From NCBI GenBank assembly GCA_002409145.1, contig DHUL01000085.1, positions 1 through 13,866 of the forward strand: a DNA stretch of 13,866 bases. Reading direction: 5' to 3'. Origin of the DNA: Bacteroidales bacterium UBA5235 (GTDB taxonomy: Bacteria > Bacteroidota > Bacteroidia > Bacteroidales > VadinHA17). The position numbers and the translations under genes are program-made. The notes beneath the pieces are model-generated. The model did not search any database and was not told the DNA's origin. It saw only the letters and a list, made by a program, of their open reading frames with translations. Positions 1 to 7,722 of this stretch are shown here, in pieces (positions within the stretch are counted from its first letter, which is position 1; each line of letters opens with the position of its first letter).

Positions 1-43
1 GACCGCACGACCGCAGGACCGCAGGACCGCACGACCGCACGAC
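1..43. repeat. Octameric short tandem repeat
   Basis: The first 43 bases are about 5.4 copies of an 8-bp unit, GACCGCAC or GACCGCAG. It lies downstream of the stop of the secreted-protein gene on the minus strand and may continue to the left of the window. A related unit occurs in inverted orientation at 2216-2231. The period of 8 is not a multiple of three, which argues against coding. Function unknown. Confidence 0.85.
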
Positions 44-60
44 AACCCGAAACTCGTGCG

Positions 61-1479
61 TTACTGCCCGGGCTCCTGGTCCGCGGGCCAGAATGACAGC
101 GTTATATGCACCTTCTCCTCGAGCTCACCATAGTCGGTCTTACGGTAGCTGCCACTGGTGGCAATTGAGTAAACACCCTCCGGGTTCAGCAGGTACTCCT
201 GCAATCCCTGCGAGTCGGGCACGGAAAGAGGGACAATGTATTCCCGGTCCGTTGTATTGTTGACCCTGGCGGTGGCGGTAATACCGCCGAACGGCAGCGC
301 TGCCTTTGGATCGAGCTTATCTGAAAATGACTGCAGCTCACCGCACGGGTAATCAAGCCGCCTGCCCACGTCTGCCCCTGAAGTGGGGTATTTCGCCGAC
401 TGAAACAGCTGTCTTGTATTGGAGCCGGCTCCGACTGTCACGCAGTATTTTGGCGTCAGTGCAGTGAATGTCATATCCCCGGTCTCAACTCCCCGCTCAA
501 GGACAATATCCACATTAATATCGAACCCGGTACTTTGCCCTTCGAGCCTTCCTGAGCGCGACAGCTCAAGTTCGCCTGTACCGGGGCACCTTGTAAAATA
601 CTTATATGTCTGCCTCGATTTTATTGATGTCGGCTCACCCGATACTGCATCCTTCGTAAGCCCGTCCGCCACCACAAATGCACTCGTCTCGGTAAGCGCC
701 GTGTTAAGCACCCTCCTGTCATTTACAATATTTTCGATTCGCCCGGTATAAATTGTGAACATAAGAGTAGCAGAGGCAACAATCTGTGACTCTGAACGTT
801 CGTTCTCCGGATTAGCCAACGATGGTTGTCCCGTCCTGGTTTCGGAGGAGATCGTGATCTTCCCTGCGAGGAGAGTCACAGGATCACCCTTGACTGTAAT
901 ATTGGCCTCGCCGGAGACGTATCTCTCTTCGCCGAATGGAGCCGTATACACATGGTGTACCTTCAAAACTGCCTTCCCTTTTTGCTTCCCGGCCACAAAT
1001 GTCGCTTTCGCAGAGCCGTTGTCATCTGTTACGACCTCACTCTCCTTAAAATGGCCAAGCGTTGGAGGCGGGAGTGTTTCGCCCATTGCGGTGCCTCCGG
1101 ATTCCGTTGCCACCGACCTTATCAGGTATTGTGCTAGGGAATTACCGGTCAGGCTTCCCGACGGGGCTGTAGTCTGGCTGTTAAGTGAGGTTGTGCCTTC
1201 CCCGGTGTTGGTGAATCCTCCCTCCAGCAGATGAATACAATCTGGACTGAGTTCATTCTCCCTGATTGCATTCCTCATTCTCAGGGAGCAGTGATTCCTC
1301 AGGTAGTTCCACCCCGGCCATGATGCCGAATCGGTTGGCTGGGCAATCTGAACGTCAGTATTGAAAACCACGATATGATACGACTGGCAGGGCTCACACT
1401 GGCCGAATGTTTTGGTTCCGGGTACCAGCGCCAGTATCATGAACTGGATCAGGGTAATGACAAATAGAGGGCTTTTCAT
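61..1479 (-). CDS. Secreted protein with Ig-like segment, function unknown
   Basis: This 472-residue protein begins with a clear Sec signal peptide: Lys at position 2, a hydrophobic stretch to about residue 20, and probable cleavage near TFGQ (residue 27). The mature protein therefore starts with CEPC and is exported to the periplasm or cell surface. Around residues 150-198 the pattern TDDNGSAKATFVAG followed by KGKAVLKV resembles bacterial Ig-like (invasin/Big_1 type) domains. The rest has no motif I recognise. Several Cys lie in the first 85 residues (28, 31, 64, 81), which suggests disulfides. I see no C-terminal sorting domain. The ATG at 1479 is supported by the signal peptide and by a promoter box about 50 bases upstream. 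It is transcribed alone, away from the dksA-like gene. No function is assigned. Confidence 0.8.
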   Translation of the reverse strand: MKSPLFVITLIQFMILALVPGTKTFGQCEPCQSYHIVVFNTDVQIAQPTDSASWPGWNYLRNHCSLRMRNAIRENELSPDCIHLLEGGFTNTGEGTTSLNSQTTAPSGSLTGNSLAQYLIRSVATESGGTAMGETLPPPTLGHFKESEVVTDDNGSAKATFVAGKQKGKAVLKVHHVYTAPFGEERYVSGEANITVKGDPVTLLAGKITISSETRTGQPSLANPENERSESQIVASATLMFTIYTGRIENIVNDRRVLNTALTETSAFVVADGLTKDAVSGEPTSIKSRQTYKYFTRCPGTGELELSRSGRLEGQSTGFDINVDIVLERGVETGDMTFTALTPKYCVTVGAGSNTRQLFQSAKYPTSGADVGRRLDYPCGELQSFSDKLDPKAALPFGGITATARVNNTTDREYIVPLSVPDSQGLQEYLLNPEGVYSIATSGSYRKTDYGELEEKVHITLSFWPADQEPGQ

Positions 1480-1528
1480 ATCGCCGGGAAATGTTTTAGT
1501 TGAACGCAGGACCTTTATTTATAAGGCT

Positions 1529-1536
1529 CAAAGATA
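1529..1536 (-). promoter_or_regulatory. Bacteroidota -7 promoter box for the secreted-protein gene
   Basis: Read on the minus strand the bases are TATCTTTG, an exact match to the Bacteroidota -7 consensus TAnnTTTG. It lies 50 bases upstream of the ATG at 1479, giving a plausible leader of about 40 bases. I do not see a convincing -33 TTTG at the usual spacing. Confidence 0.55.
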
Positions 1537-1629
1537 CCTGAAATCAGATTGCAGAGTGACGGGGTCAGGCTGAATCCGTAAATGTTTTACAACAGAGGGT
1601 GTGGTGTGGGTGTGGTGGCGTGCCTGATA

Positions 1630-1714
1630 CAATTATTAAAGCCCTACGGGCTATATCCAATAAATTAGGGCTACCGTTGCAATGCTGAATGCCCCGTGGG
1701 CAATTAAATAATTG
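1630..1714. repeat. 85-bp MITE/REP-like palindromic element
   Basis: The ends form an inverted repeat: CAATTATTAA then GCCC at 1630-1644, and GGGC then AATTAAATAATTG at 1698-1714. Each end also contains its own small hairpin, AGCCC-TAC-GGGCT at 1640-1652 and TGCCC-CGT-GGGCA at 1690-1702. TAGGGCT at 1666-1672 can pair alternatively with AGCCCTA at 1640-1646. No coding capacity. The form resembles non-autonomous elements mobilised by REP-associated or IS200/IS605-type transposases; that link is inference, since no such transposase is in the window. The remainder of the gap 1480-1828 holds only a GT-rich run near 1598-1620, a heptamer repeat and two promoter boxes. Confidence 0.6.
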
Positions 1715-1733
1715 ACTGTCAATATATCACTAC

Positions 1734-1754
1734 TGCCTATTGCCTAATGCCTAA
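1734..1754. repeat. Heptamer tandem repeat
   Basis: Three head-to-tail copies of a 7-bp unit: TGCCTAT, TGCCTAA, TGCCTAA. It sits upstream of the dksA-like promoter. It could be slippage-prone, but it is far enough from the -7 box that no regulatory role can be claimed. Confidence 0.7.
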
Positions 1755-1794
1755 TGGCTTATAATATTCCTGCAGAATATATGTTATTTAATAT

Positions 1795-1802
1795 TACCTT
1801 TG
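1795..1802 (+). promoter_or_regulatory. Bacteroidota -7 promoter box for the dksA-like gene
   Basis: TACCTTTG matches TAnnTTTG exactly and ends 26 bases before the ATG at 1829. The surrounding sequence is strongly AT-rich, as expected of a promoter. The -33 element is not obvious. Confidence 0.6.
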
Positions 1803-1828
1803 CATATTAAATTCTAATACCGGTAGCC

Positions 1829-2206
1829 ATGGCAGAAAAGACTAGATATTCGGATGAGGAGCTGGAGGAATTCAGGCAGATCATCATGGCCAAGCTTGAG
1901 AAAGCCAGGAGGGATTATGATGTGCTCAAGGCAAGCATAACCCATGAGGACAATAATGACACCATGGATACCTCTCCCACCTTCAAGGTGCTGGAAGAGG
2001 GAGCCACCACATTATCAAAGGAAGAGGCCGGAAGGCTGGCTCAACGGCAGCTGAAGTTCATTCAGCACCTGCAGGCTGCGCTGGTACGCATAGAGAACAA
2101 GACCTACGGTATATGCCGTGAGACAGGTCAGCTTATAAGCAAGGAGCGTCTGCGCGCCGTACCCCATGCCACCCTTTCTATCGAGGCAAAGCTGAAGCAG
2201 AAATAG
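1829..2206 (+). CDS. TraR/DksA-family protein
   Basis: This 125-residue protein has the DksA layout. Two charged coiled-coil helices (about residues 8-35 and 62-90) are followed by a C-terminal zinc-finger-like segment containing YGICRETGQLI and ERLRAVPHATLSIEAK. In this family the coiled coil enters the RNA polymerase secondary channel and modulates initiation, with ppGpp in proteobacterial DksA. The canonical four-Cys zinc site is reduced to one Cys (96), with Thr-Gly in place of the second Cys pair. I know this degenerate form as common in Bacteroidota relatives, so the fold may hold without zinc. The ATG is fixed by the promoter box 26 bases upstream. It is monocistronic and convergent with the sugar transferase. 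Assignment to the family is firm; equivalence to E. coli DksA is not. Confidence 0.9.
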   Translation: MAEKTRYSDEELEEFRQIIMAKLEKARRDYDVLKASITHEDNNDTMDTSPTFKVLEEGATTLSKEEAGRLAQRQLKFIQHLQAALVRIENKTYGICRETGQLISKERLRAVPHATLSIEAKLKQK

Positions 2207-2215
2207 TCCTGCTGC

Positions 2216-2290
2216 CGTGCGGTCGTGCAGTCACAAGGAAAGAATCTGGCTGCAAGACCTCAAGACTGCAAGACCTCAAGACTGCAAGAC
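2216..2290. repeat. Compound tandem repeat between convergent genes
   Basis: Two repeat types lie between the dksA-like stop and the sugar transferase stop. At 2216-2231 there is a stretch reading GTGCGGTCGTGCAGTC, the reverse complement of the GACCGCAC-type octamers at 1-43. At 2251-2290 there are 2.5 copies of the 16-bp unit TGCAAGACCTCAAGAC. The units share a GAC-YGCA core, so they may be derivatives of one repeat family. I see no hairpin terminator here. Confidence 0.8.
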
Positions 2291-2293
2291 TTT

Positions 2294-3811
2294 TTACGCT
2301 GATCTCGCGTTCCTGAAGAAAATATTGAAGATGCTACGGGCGAAGTAACGGATATCCGTGCCAAGCGGATTCTGGTCCCATGAGTCGAAATATTTAAGTT
2401 CCGAATGCTGAATGGCTTCGAGGCCTGTGGGAAGATCGGCATAGTACGGTGGCAGCAGCCCCGGCTTGTACCTTATGCGTCGGTCGCGGATATCATCATC
2501 GTACAGGCTGAAATAATGTTTCGAGAGCGGCCTCACGCCGAAAAGCTTGATGTCACCCTTGAGGATATTGACAATCATTGGCAGCTCATCGAGCCACACC
2601 TTCCTTGCAAACCGTCCCCATACAGTCACCCGGAAATCGTCGTTCATCTTTCCGCCGTCGGCGATGGAGTGCAGTCCGTATACATAATCCTGGATGTACT
2701 CGGAGTAAGGATGCATGGTGCGAAGTTTGTAGACATTGAATGTACGCCCGTCGCGACCGATCCTGGGGAGGGTAATTATCAAGCCGTAACCGTTCTCATT
2801 GGCCGGCTTTGGTTCGGAGCGACGCCCGGCCTTGATACACAACATGTTCCCGGCGAATTTCTCCTGTTTTATTGCAAAGCCTGCGCGACTGAGCCGGCCC
2901 AGTGCCTCAGCCCTAGAGAAGGGAGCATTGGCGCCACCGGTGAAGAATTCCCAGAGACCACGCGTGATCCGCATTCGCGGAATTACACGGTTGATCAGGA
3001 AATCAGGCAGGAAAATCAGGTAATAGACTATCGATGAGTACTTCTCCTTGAGCCGCTCAGCCCTTTGCTCCAGCGTCTCCACCGAACAGAGGAAGAGGCC
3101 GTCGACCCCCAGCTTTAAGTTGACGGTATCGAGGAACCTGTCGAGTTTCCTGATGCCATTCATCGGCCTGAGGTTGATGATGCAGGTATAATTGCTATGC
3201 TCAAGATTCTGAATGTTAAACGCTTCCGAGGTCGATACAATTGCCAGTCGTGCTGCGTCCTCCCTGCTTACCAGCGATGAAAGCGCCTCGGCCCTCACCC
3301 TTGAGCATCCCTCCTGGAGCCTCATAGTCAGTGCCGGATCAGGAATAATATCGCTTGCTTCACTGGGATGAGAGCGGGCAACGAGCTCTCGCTCGGAAAG
3401 CCTTATTTCGGCCTGGGTTATGAGCGGCGCCTTGCGGAAGGCAAGATAAACCGAGCCTGATACCAGTTCCAAAAAAGTCGCGGTGATTGCGGTGCCGAAG
3501 ACCACCTGCCTCGAGTAACCGAGGTCACGAAGGGCGAAGAGCAACAGTGCTGCCATGCTGGTGGCTATGAGGTTGGAGGTGAGGACCCGCGAAAAGAGGG
3601 TACGGAGATTGATTATCCGGCCACGGCCTATTTTCCCGCTGACGGCGGAGACCAAAATCCACAAAAAAGCCAGCATCACGAAGAAGGTGATATGCGAGAA
3701 CATGTAAGTTTTAAGACCGGCCGGCTTGAGCATCGACATGAAGATGTATGACGATGCAAGTATCAGTATGTCAGCACTAAGCGTTATTACACGAAATTTC
3801 CCCCTTTTCAT
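2294..3811 (-). CDS. Membrane sugar transferase (initiating glycosyltransferase) with internal methyltransferase-like segment
   Basis: The 505-residue protein has hydrophobic segments near residues 8-28, 36-58, 74-94 and 103-124. A soluble middle segment (about 165-330) follows, then a C-terminal bacterial sugar transferase domain (about 340-505). Hallmarks are YKLRTM (361-366), WGRFARK (398-404), LDELP (407-411) and ILKGDIKLFGVRPLS (416-430). This family transfers a sugar-1-phosphate from a nucleotide sugar to undecaprenyl phosphate at the inner membrane, starting a polysaccharide repeat unit. The usual VGPRP is FGVRP here, which I recall as typical of the Bacteroidota subfamily. The middle part (INLRPMNGIRKLDRFLDTVN, and the stretch ending FAGNMLCIKAGR) looks like a class I methyltransferase fold without a clear SAM motif. 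It ends RNARSA. A GGAG lies directly against the ATG. Divergent from the Wzi-family gene, consistent with a joint surface-polysaccharide role; substrate unknown. Confidence 0.9.
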   Translation of the reverse strand: MKRGKFRVITLSADILILASSYIFMSMLKPAGLKTYMFSHITFFVMLAFLWILVSAVSGKIGRGRIINLRTLFSRVLTSNLIATSMAALLLFALRDLGYSRQVVFGTAITATFLELVSGSVYLAFRKAPLITQAEIRLSERELVARSHPSEASDIIPDPALTMRLQEGCSRVRAEALSSLVSREDAARLAIVSTSEAFNIQNLEHSNYTCIINLRPMNGIRKLDRFLDTVNLKLGVDGLFLCSVETLEQRAERLKEKYSSIVYYLIFLPDFLINRVIPRMRITRGLWEFFTGGANAPFSRAEALGRLSRAGFAIKQEKFAGNMLCIKAGRRSEPKPANENGYGLIITLPRIGRDGRTFNVYKLRTMHPYSEYIQDYVYGLHSIADGGKMNDDFRVTVWGRFARKVWLDELPMIVNILKGDIKLFGVRPLSKHYFSLYDDDIRDRRIRYKPGLLPPYYADLPTGLEAIQHSELKYFDSWDQNPLGTDIRYFARSIFNIFFRNARSA

Positions 3812-3858
3812 CTCCTGATAGTTTTTCGACAGTATGACGCAAATTTGCTACAACCGTT

Positions 3859-3866
3859 ATCTTTGT
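3859..3866 (+). promoter_or_regulatory. Bacteroidota -7 promoter box upstream of the Wzi-family gene
   Basis: TATCTTTG, an exact TAnnTTTG match and the same octamer as at 1529-1536 on the other strand. It lies inside the longest possible reading frame of the following gene, 16 bases before the GTG at 3882. That supports the downstream start, although the resulting leader would be only about 10 bases. No clear -33 box at the standard spacing. Confidence 0.45.
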
Positions 3867-3881
3867 GGAAAGCCTCATTAT

Positions 3882-5651
3882 GTGAAGTATTCAACATACA
3901 TAGTAACTTTATCAACACTCCTGATATTGTGTTGGAGCGATTCTCTGCGCGCTCAGATGATCCCTGAGCCAGTGGGCGACGAGGCCGTTTACCTCTTCCT
4001 CGACGAGCTGGCAACCGATGGTATTATCACTCTCAATGGAGTGGTTAAACCTTACAGCAGGCTGATTATCAGACAGAAGCTGGAGGAGGCGGCTACCATG
4101 GCGGAGACAGGCAGGGGAGTGCCGGAATCCGTGGCGGATACATCCAATATCAACGGAGGAGACACTCTCCCGGTAATGGACAGCGGCAACAAAACGGCGA
4201 TTACACCGAAGGAGCGTATAACGAACAAAAACCGGCAGCTTAACCCCCGTCAGCAAAAAGAGCTCAGGTTCTGGCTGAACATCTACAGCTCCGGTGAACC
4301 TGACGGCAAATTCAAACTGCTTCTCAGTCCGGCCACAGCATATTACCGCGATTCACTTTTCAACATTACCGTATCACCGATACTGGGGCTGACGGCAGGG
4401 ATTACATCCGGTTCAGACGGTGGTTCAGGCAACGTAACCGGCAGCACCTCCCGAACACGCTCCATCGCCTGGAAAAACGGTGCAAAGGTATATGGAAACT
4501 ATGGTCGCTGGGCTTTCTTTGCAGCGTTGCAGGACAACCACCAGGACCCGCTCCCCGGCAGCCCGGAATATCTCACCCGCGAGCGTGGCGGGCATATCAA
4601 GAATGGTACCGATTTTTCTGAGATGACCGGGGGTGTCAGCTACATGTGGAAGTGGGGTGACATCGCCTTCCTGAAGGACTCCCCTGTGTGGGGCAGCGGG
4701 TATGCAGGAACGAATATTCTCTCGGGACGGGCCCCATCCTTCATGCATATCCGCCTTCATCTCAAACCTGTGAAATGGGCTGAGATGACCTGGATCCACG
4801 GCTGGCTCGTATCGATGGTGGTTGACTCAACACGATCATACTGGGTCTCCAATGCATATGGTACAGAGTATCGCGAACATTACCGCCGGAAATACATCGC
4901 GGCAAATATCTTCACCCTCACCCCGGTGGAGAGGCTCCATGTCTCTGCGGGCAACAGCGTCATCTGGTCTGATCCGCGCATTACTCCCTACTACCTGATG
5001 CCAATATTCTTCTATAAGTCGGTTGACCATGGCGTCAACTCCGGCATCAGCAACAGCAACGCACAGATGTTCCTCGATGTGAGCTCGCACAATATCCGCC
5101 ATCTGCATCTCTACGGCACCCTCTTCATCGATGAGCTCTCCACGGCACGGTTCACAACCCCCGACTACAACTTCTTCTCATGGAAGGGCGGGTTCCGCAC
5201 CGGCAACTTCGGCTTCCTGCCGAATACCTGGCTGACGGCTGAGTGCACTTTTACCTATCCCCTCACCTTCCAGCACAACGTGCCTGTTACAACGTTCGAA
5301 AACCAGGGGTACAACCTCGGCCACTTTTTACGTGACAACAGCCGGAGCTGGTATTTCGCTCTCGACTGGAGGCCGGTGCGTGCTGCCGGCGTACGGCTGT
5401 GGCATGAGCGGTCGGAACGGGGCACTGACTACCAGAGCACAGGAGGTCCAAGGATAGGCCTGCCGTACCTCGGGTCAATTGAGTGGAGCAGCACAGCCAC
5501 CGGCCTTGATTTCAGCTATATGATCACCGGCGGGGTACAGCTCCGTGCCTCACTGATCCGGCACAACGTCACCGGCGAGGAAGAGTGGTACCCATCGCAT
5601 CTCTATGGCCGCACCACCACCCTTGGTGGCGGGGTGGTATGGGGGTTCTAG
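3882..5651 (+). CDS. Capsule assembly Wzi-family outer-membrane protein
   Basis: From the GTG at 3882 the protein is 589 residues. It begins with a signal peptide (VKYSTYIVTLSTLLILCW, cleavage after LRAQ near residue 25). The body has the alternating aromatic/polar pattern of a beta-barrel and ends in an aromatic Phe (GGGVVWGF). I recognise the Bacteroidota Wzi-like family from features such as GSGYAGTNILSGRAPSF, PYYLMPIFFYKSVDHG and LYGTLFIDELS. In E. coli, Wzi is an outer-membrane lectin-like barrel that anchors capsule; the Bacteroidota relatives are annotated by this similarity. An upstream ATG at 3834 would add MTQICYNRYLCGKPHY before the signal peptide and include the promoter box, so GTG 3882 is preferred. 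The neighbouring divergent sugar transferase supports a capsule or exopolysaccharide role. Confidence 0.85.
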   Translation: MKYSTYIVTLSTLLILCWSDSLRAQMIPEPVGDEAVYLFLDELATDGIITLNGVVKPYSRLIIRQKLEEAATMAETGRGVPESVADTSNINGGDTLPVMDSGNKTAITPKERITNKNRQLNPRQQKELRFWLNIYSSGEPDGKFKLLLSPATAYYRDSLFNITVSPILGLTAGITSGSDGGSGNVTGSTSRTRSIAWKNGAKVYGNYGRWAFFAALQDNHQDPLPGSPEYLTRERGGHIKNGTDFSEMTGGVSYMWKWGDIAFLKDSPVWGSGYAGTNILSGRAPSFMHIRLHLKPVKWAEMTWIHGWLVSMVVDSTRSYWVSNAYGTEYREHYRRKYIAANIFTLTPVERLHVSAGNSVIWSDPRITPYYLMPIFFYKSVDHGVNSGISNSNAQMFLDVSSHNIRHLHLYGTLFIDELSTARFTTPDYNFFSWKGGFRTGNFGFLPNTWLTAECTFTYPLTFQHNVPVTTFENQGYNLGHFLRDNSRSWYFALDWRPVRAAGVRLWHERSERGTDYQSTGGPRIGLPYLGSIEWSSTATGLDFSYMITGGVQLRASLIRHNVTGEEEWYPSHLYGRTTTLGGGVVWGF

Positions 5652-5737
5652 GAAGAGCACAATTCGTTTACAAATGACGGATTAATCAATCATTATGTCT
5701 GAATGAGCACACGTAAATTTACAAAGATGCATCTGCC

Positions 5738-6310
5738 TTATCTTTCAGTCTTATCGGACTTTCCGGTGTTCAGCCAATCCCAATCTTTCAATTCTGATAT
5801 TGGATAGGAAACAATGTTATTACCGTCATCGGATAGATGAACAATTATAATTCCTCCATCTTTGTAACAAAAGTACATGGGACAGGATGTTGGACAATAT
5901 AAGTACTCAAATGTATATTCAGGTTTAAATTTTGTTATGTATTCAATGTACTTATTGTCAGGCGTTGTGCTGACATAAGGGAACACGGTTTTCTCAATTG
6001 CCATTGCGACTATGTTCAATGAGTCGTCATAAACATAACATCTGTACTTATCACATAATTTAATTTTCCTGAAAAAATCGTCAATTGTACCGGGTTTTTC
6101 AAAGGAATATTCCGATAACCCTACTGCAAAATAGGTAAATACGGACAGATTACGTTCTTCTGGAGCTTTTAACATCTTACGACTTTTCTTTAATGTCTGA
6201 TTTTCAATCTTACCTAAGTCGTATCTACGAACTGTCGTCAGTGTATTCTGTGGATATGCAGACATATTAAAGAGTATTGATATTGCTAAAAGTAATAGTC
6301 CTTTTTTCAT
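5738..6310 (-). CDS. Small exported protein, candidate immunity protein for the Rhs tip
   Basis: From the ATG at 6310 the product is 190 residues, starting MKKGLLLLAISILFNMSAYP, a clear signal peptide with cleavage around AYPQ (about residue 21). An in-frame ATG at 6361 would put 17 polar residues before it, so 6310 is chosen. The mature part is rich in aromatic residues and contains paired Cys (CDKYRC, CPTSCPMYFC), consistent with disulfides in the periplasm. I do not recognise a family. The gene follows the orphan Rhs toxin tip on the same strand with a 115-base gap. This is the position of immunity genes in polymorphic toxin systems, so an immunity role is plausible, and its export would imply a toxin acting in the periplasm. 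This rests on position only. The base composition is visibly more AT-rich than that of the wzi and sugar transferase genes. Confidence 0.7.
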   Translation of the reverse strand: MKKGLLLLAISILFNMSAYPQNTLTTVRRYDLGKIENQTLKKSRKMLKAPEERNLSVFTYFAVGLSEYSFEKPGTIDDFFRKIKLCDKYRCYVYDDSLNIVAMAIEKTVFPYVSTTPDNKYIEYITKFKPEYTFEYLYCPTSCPMYFCYKDGGIIIVHLSDDGNNIVSYPISELKDWDWLNTGKSDKTER

Positions 6311-6425
6311 AGTTATGACTTTTAAACCGTTATTGGGTCGAACCTGTTGGCGCACATCCAAATTACATTATTTTATTAGTAATACATATGTGGGACCAAC
6401 AGATTCGACTATTCACCTTTTAGAA

Positions 6426-7433
6426 TCAGGGGAAGATTCGTATCACTACTCTCATAGAATGTGCACCTATAATTCTATAAGCGCCATGTGCAGGATCCAT
6501 CGCCTGATAGACAACCCTATAATACAAATCCCCGGTTATTTTTTGGAAAGTACGTAATGTTACGCTGTTCAATGCCGTTGCATGTCCTATTGGCTGTCCG
6601 GGAGAAGTAGAACCTAAATAAAAATTATTACCTCTGTTCATCAAGTCTGCTACTTGCTGAGCTCCAGTTTTGTCTGTAGGAAGAGTATTAGTAAATGGAG
6701 AAGCGCTCCTGCCAGTTTCTGACTGAATGGCATTATTGAGTTGTGATATGGTAACAGGATCATCATTAGGATTACCTCCGATCACTGTCCGGTATCTTTG
6801 TTGTGAAACACCCGTTGTGGATTCGCCTGTCGCTGGACCACAATTCATATCTCCACTTTGTTGGACCAGTGGCAAATTTTGGTTTGCGAGTGGTTGCTCA
6901 GTTATCATTTTTGCTCCATCCCAGAAATTTCTTCCATCTATTGCGGCAGAAATTCCTCCAATTAATCCTCCGACAAGTCCGCCTGAACCCAAACCGATTG
7001 CGCCATAGATACCTCCTTGTCCTAACGCTTGACCGATATTTTTTCCTTCCAGGAGAGCATTTCCAAAACCAGTGGTAAATCCACTTGCCAATCCTGCGCC
7101 GGCTCCCATTAATGCACCTGAGGCAAAACTTGACGTAGCCATTGTTGCCGCACTTGTTCCCCAAAATCCCGCCGCAAATCCACCTGATACCTGCCCGGCA
7201 ACAGGCAGCAAAGATCCTATTCCGGCACCAATTCCCGCACCTAACGCCCCGGCTGCGGCACCAACAGCAAAATAACCGAGACCTTTCCAGCTAAATTCTG
7301 CTCCGTGTGCTAACCAGTTTACCACACCACCAATAACAGCGCCAATCAACAGATGAATCCACTCACCATCCGGATCGGTGTATTTAAGAGGGTTATTGAG
7401 GCAGTAACTATACCGGTAAAGCCACTTTTTACA
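6426..7433 (-). pseudogene. Orphan Rhs C-terminal tip with papain/C39-like protease toxin domain (5' truncated)
   Basis: Read on the minus strand, the frame opens after a TGA at 7434-7436. It gives KKWLYRYSYCLNNPLKYTDPDGE, the conserved end of the Rhs repeat-associated core, followed by EWIHLLIGAVIGG. A long Gly/Ala-rich segment follows (about 7340-6930), common as a pre-toxin linker. The last third has papain/C39-like features in order: LVQQSGDMNCGPATGE (Cys codon 6840-6842, with an upstream Gln that could form the oxyanion hole), GHATALNSV (His codon 6582-6584) and QAMDPAHGAYR (Asp codon 6495-6497). The toxin would cleave proteins or peptides; the target is unknown. The first possible start is a TTG at 7347-7349 with no signal, and the rest of the Rhs shell is missing. 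It is therefore a displaced tip or the 3' remnant of an interrupted rhs gene. It could still be a donor for recombination into an intact rhs gene. Confidence 0.8.
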
Positions 7434-7507
7434 TCAGAGCTCCGACTTTTCAATGATCAGGTGCCGGGCTTTTTTTCAAAGAACGTTGTTAACTCTAAAG
7501 ATACATA

Positions 7508-7550
7508 TTTTTCTTTTTCAACTGAAGACGTTTCAATTGAAAGAAAAAAA
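7508..7550. repeat. TTTCARTTGAAA double palindrome, copy 1
   Basis: Two 12-bp palindromic units, TTTCAACTGAAG (7516-7527) and TTTCAATTGAAA (7531-7542), lie 15 bases apart start to start, with T-rich sequence on the left and A-rich on the right. The whole is an approximate inverted repeat. The same arrangement, with the same 15-base spacing, is found inside the primase gene at 12746-12790. This copy is about 75 bases from the Rhs breakpoint. Confidence 0.75.
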
Positions 7551-7592
7551 CACCCTGATTCCAGGAACAGCCATCGCTCGCCATCCCTTCTA

Positions 7593-7708
7593 CATTTATT
7601 TTTGTCATGGTTTTTGTGGCTGATGCTCTTGCAGCACATTGTAACGCCGAAGCGTCACAAAGAGCTGCGCTACCACTCATTTACAAAAACACCCGCCAAA
7701 AATAAATG
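7593..7708. repeat. Hairpin A of the array
   Basis: Outer arms CATTTATTTTTG (7593-7604) and CAAAAATAAATG (7697-7708) are perfect complements. Further inside, GGTTTTTGT pairs with ACAAAAACACC. At the apex GTAACGC (7641-7647) pairs with GCGTCAC (7652-7658) around a CGAA loop. Between these the pairing is interrupted. Total span 116 bases, no coding evidence. Confidence 0.75.
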
Positions 7709-7722
7709 CCCAAAGCTATATT

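Noticed and set aside
419..1234. Plus-strand open frames opposite the secreted-protein gene
   Set aside because: The minus-strand gene has a signal peptide, promoter and an Ig-like motif; the plus-strand frames are its complement and show no motif.
2405..3037. A 210-codon plus-strand frame opposite the sugar transferase
   Set aside because: It lies opposite the conserved catalytic domain of the sugar transferase and has no recognisable protein features.
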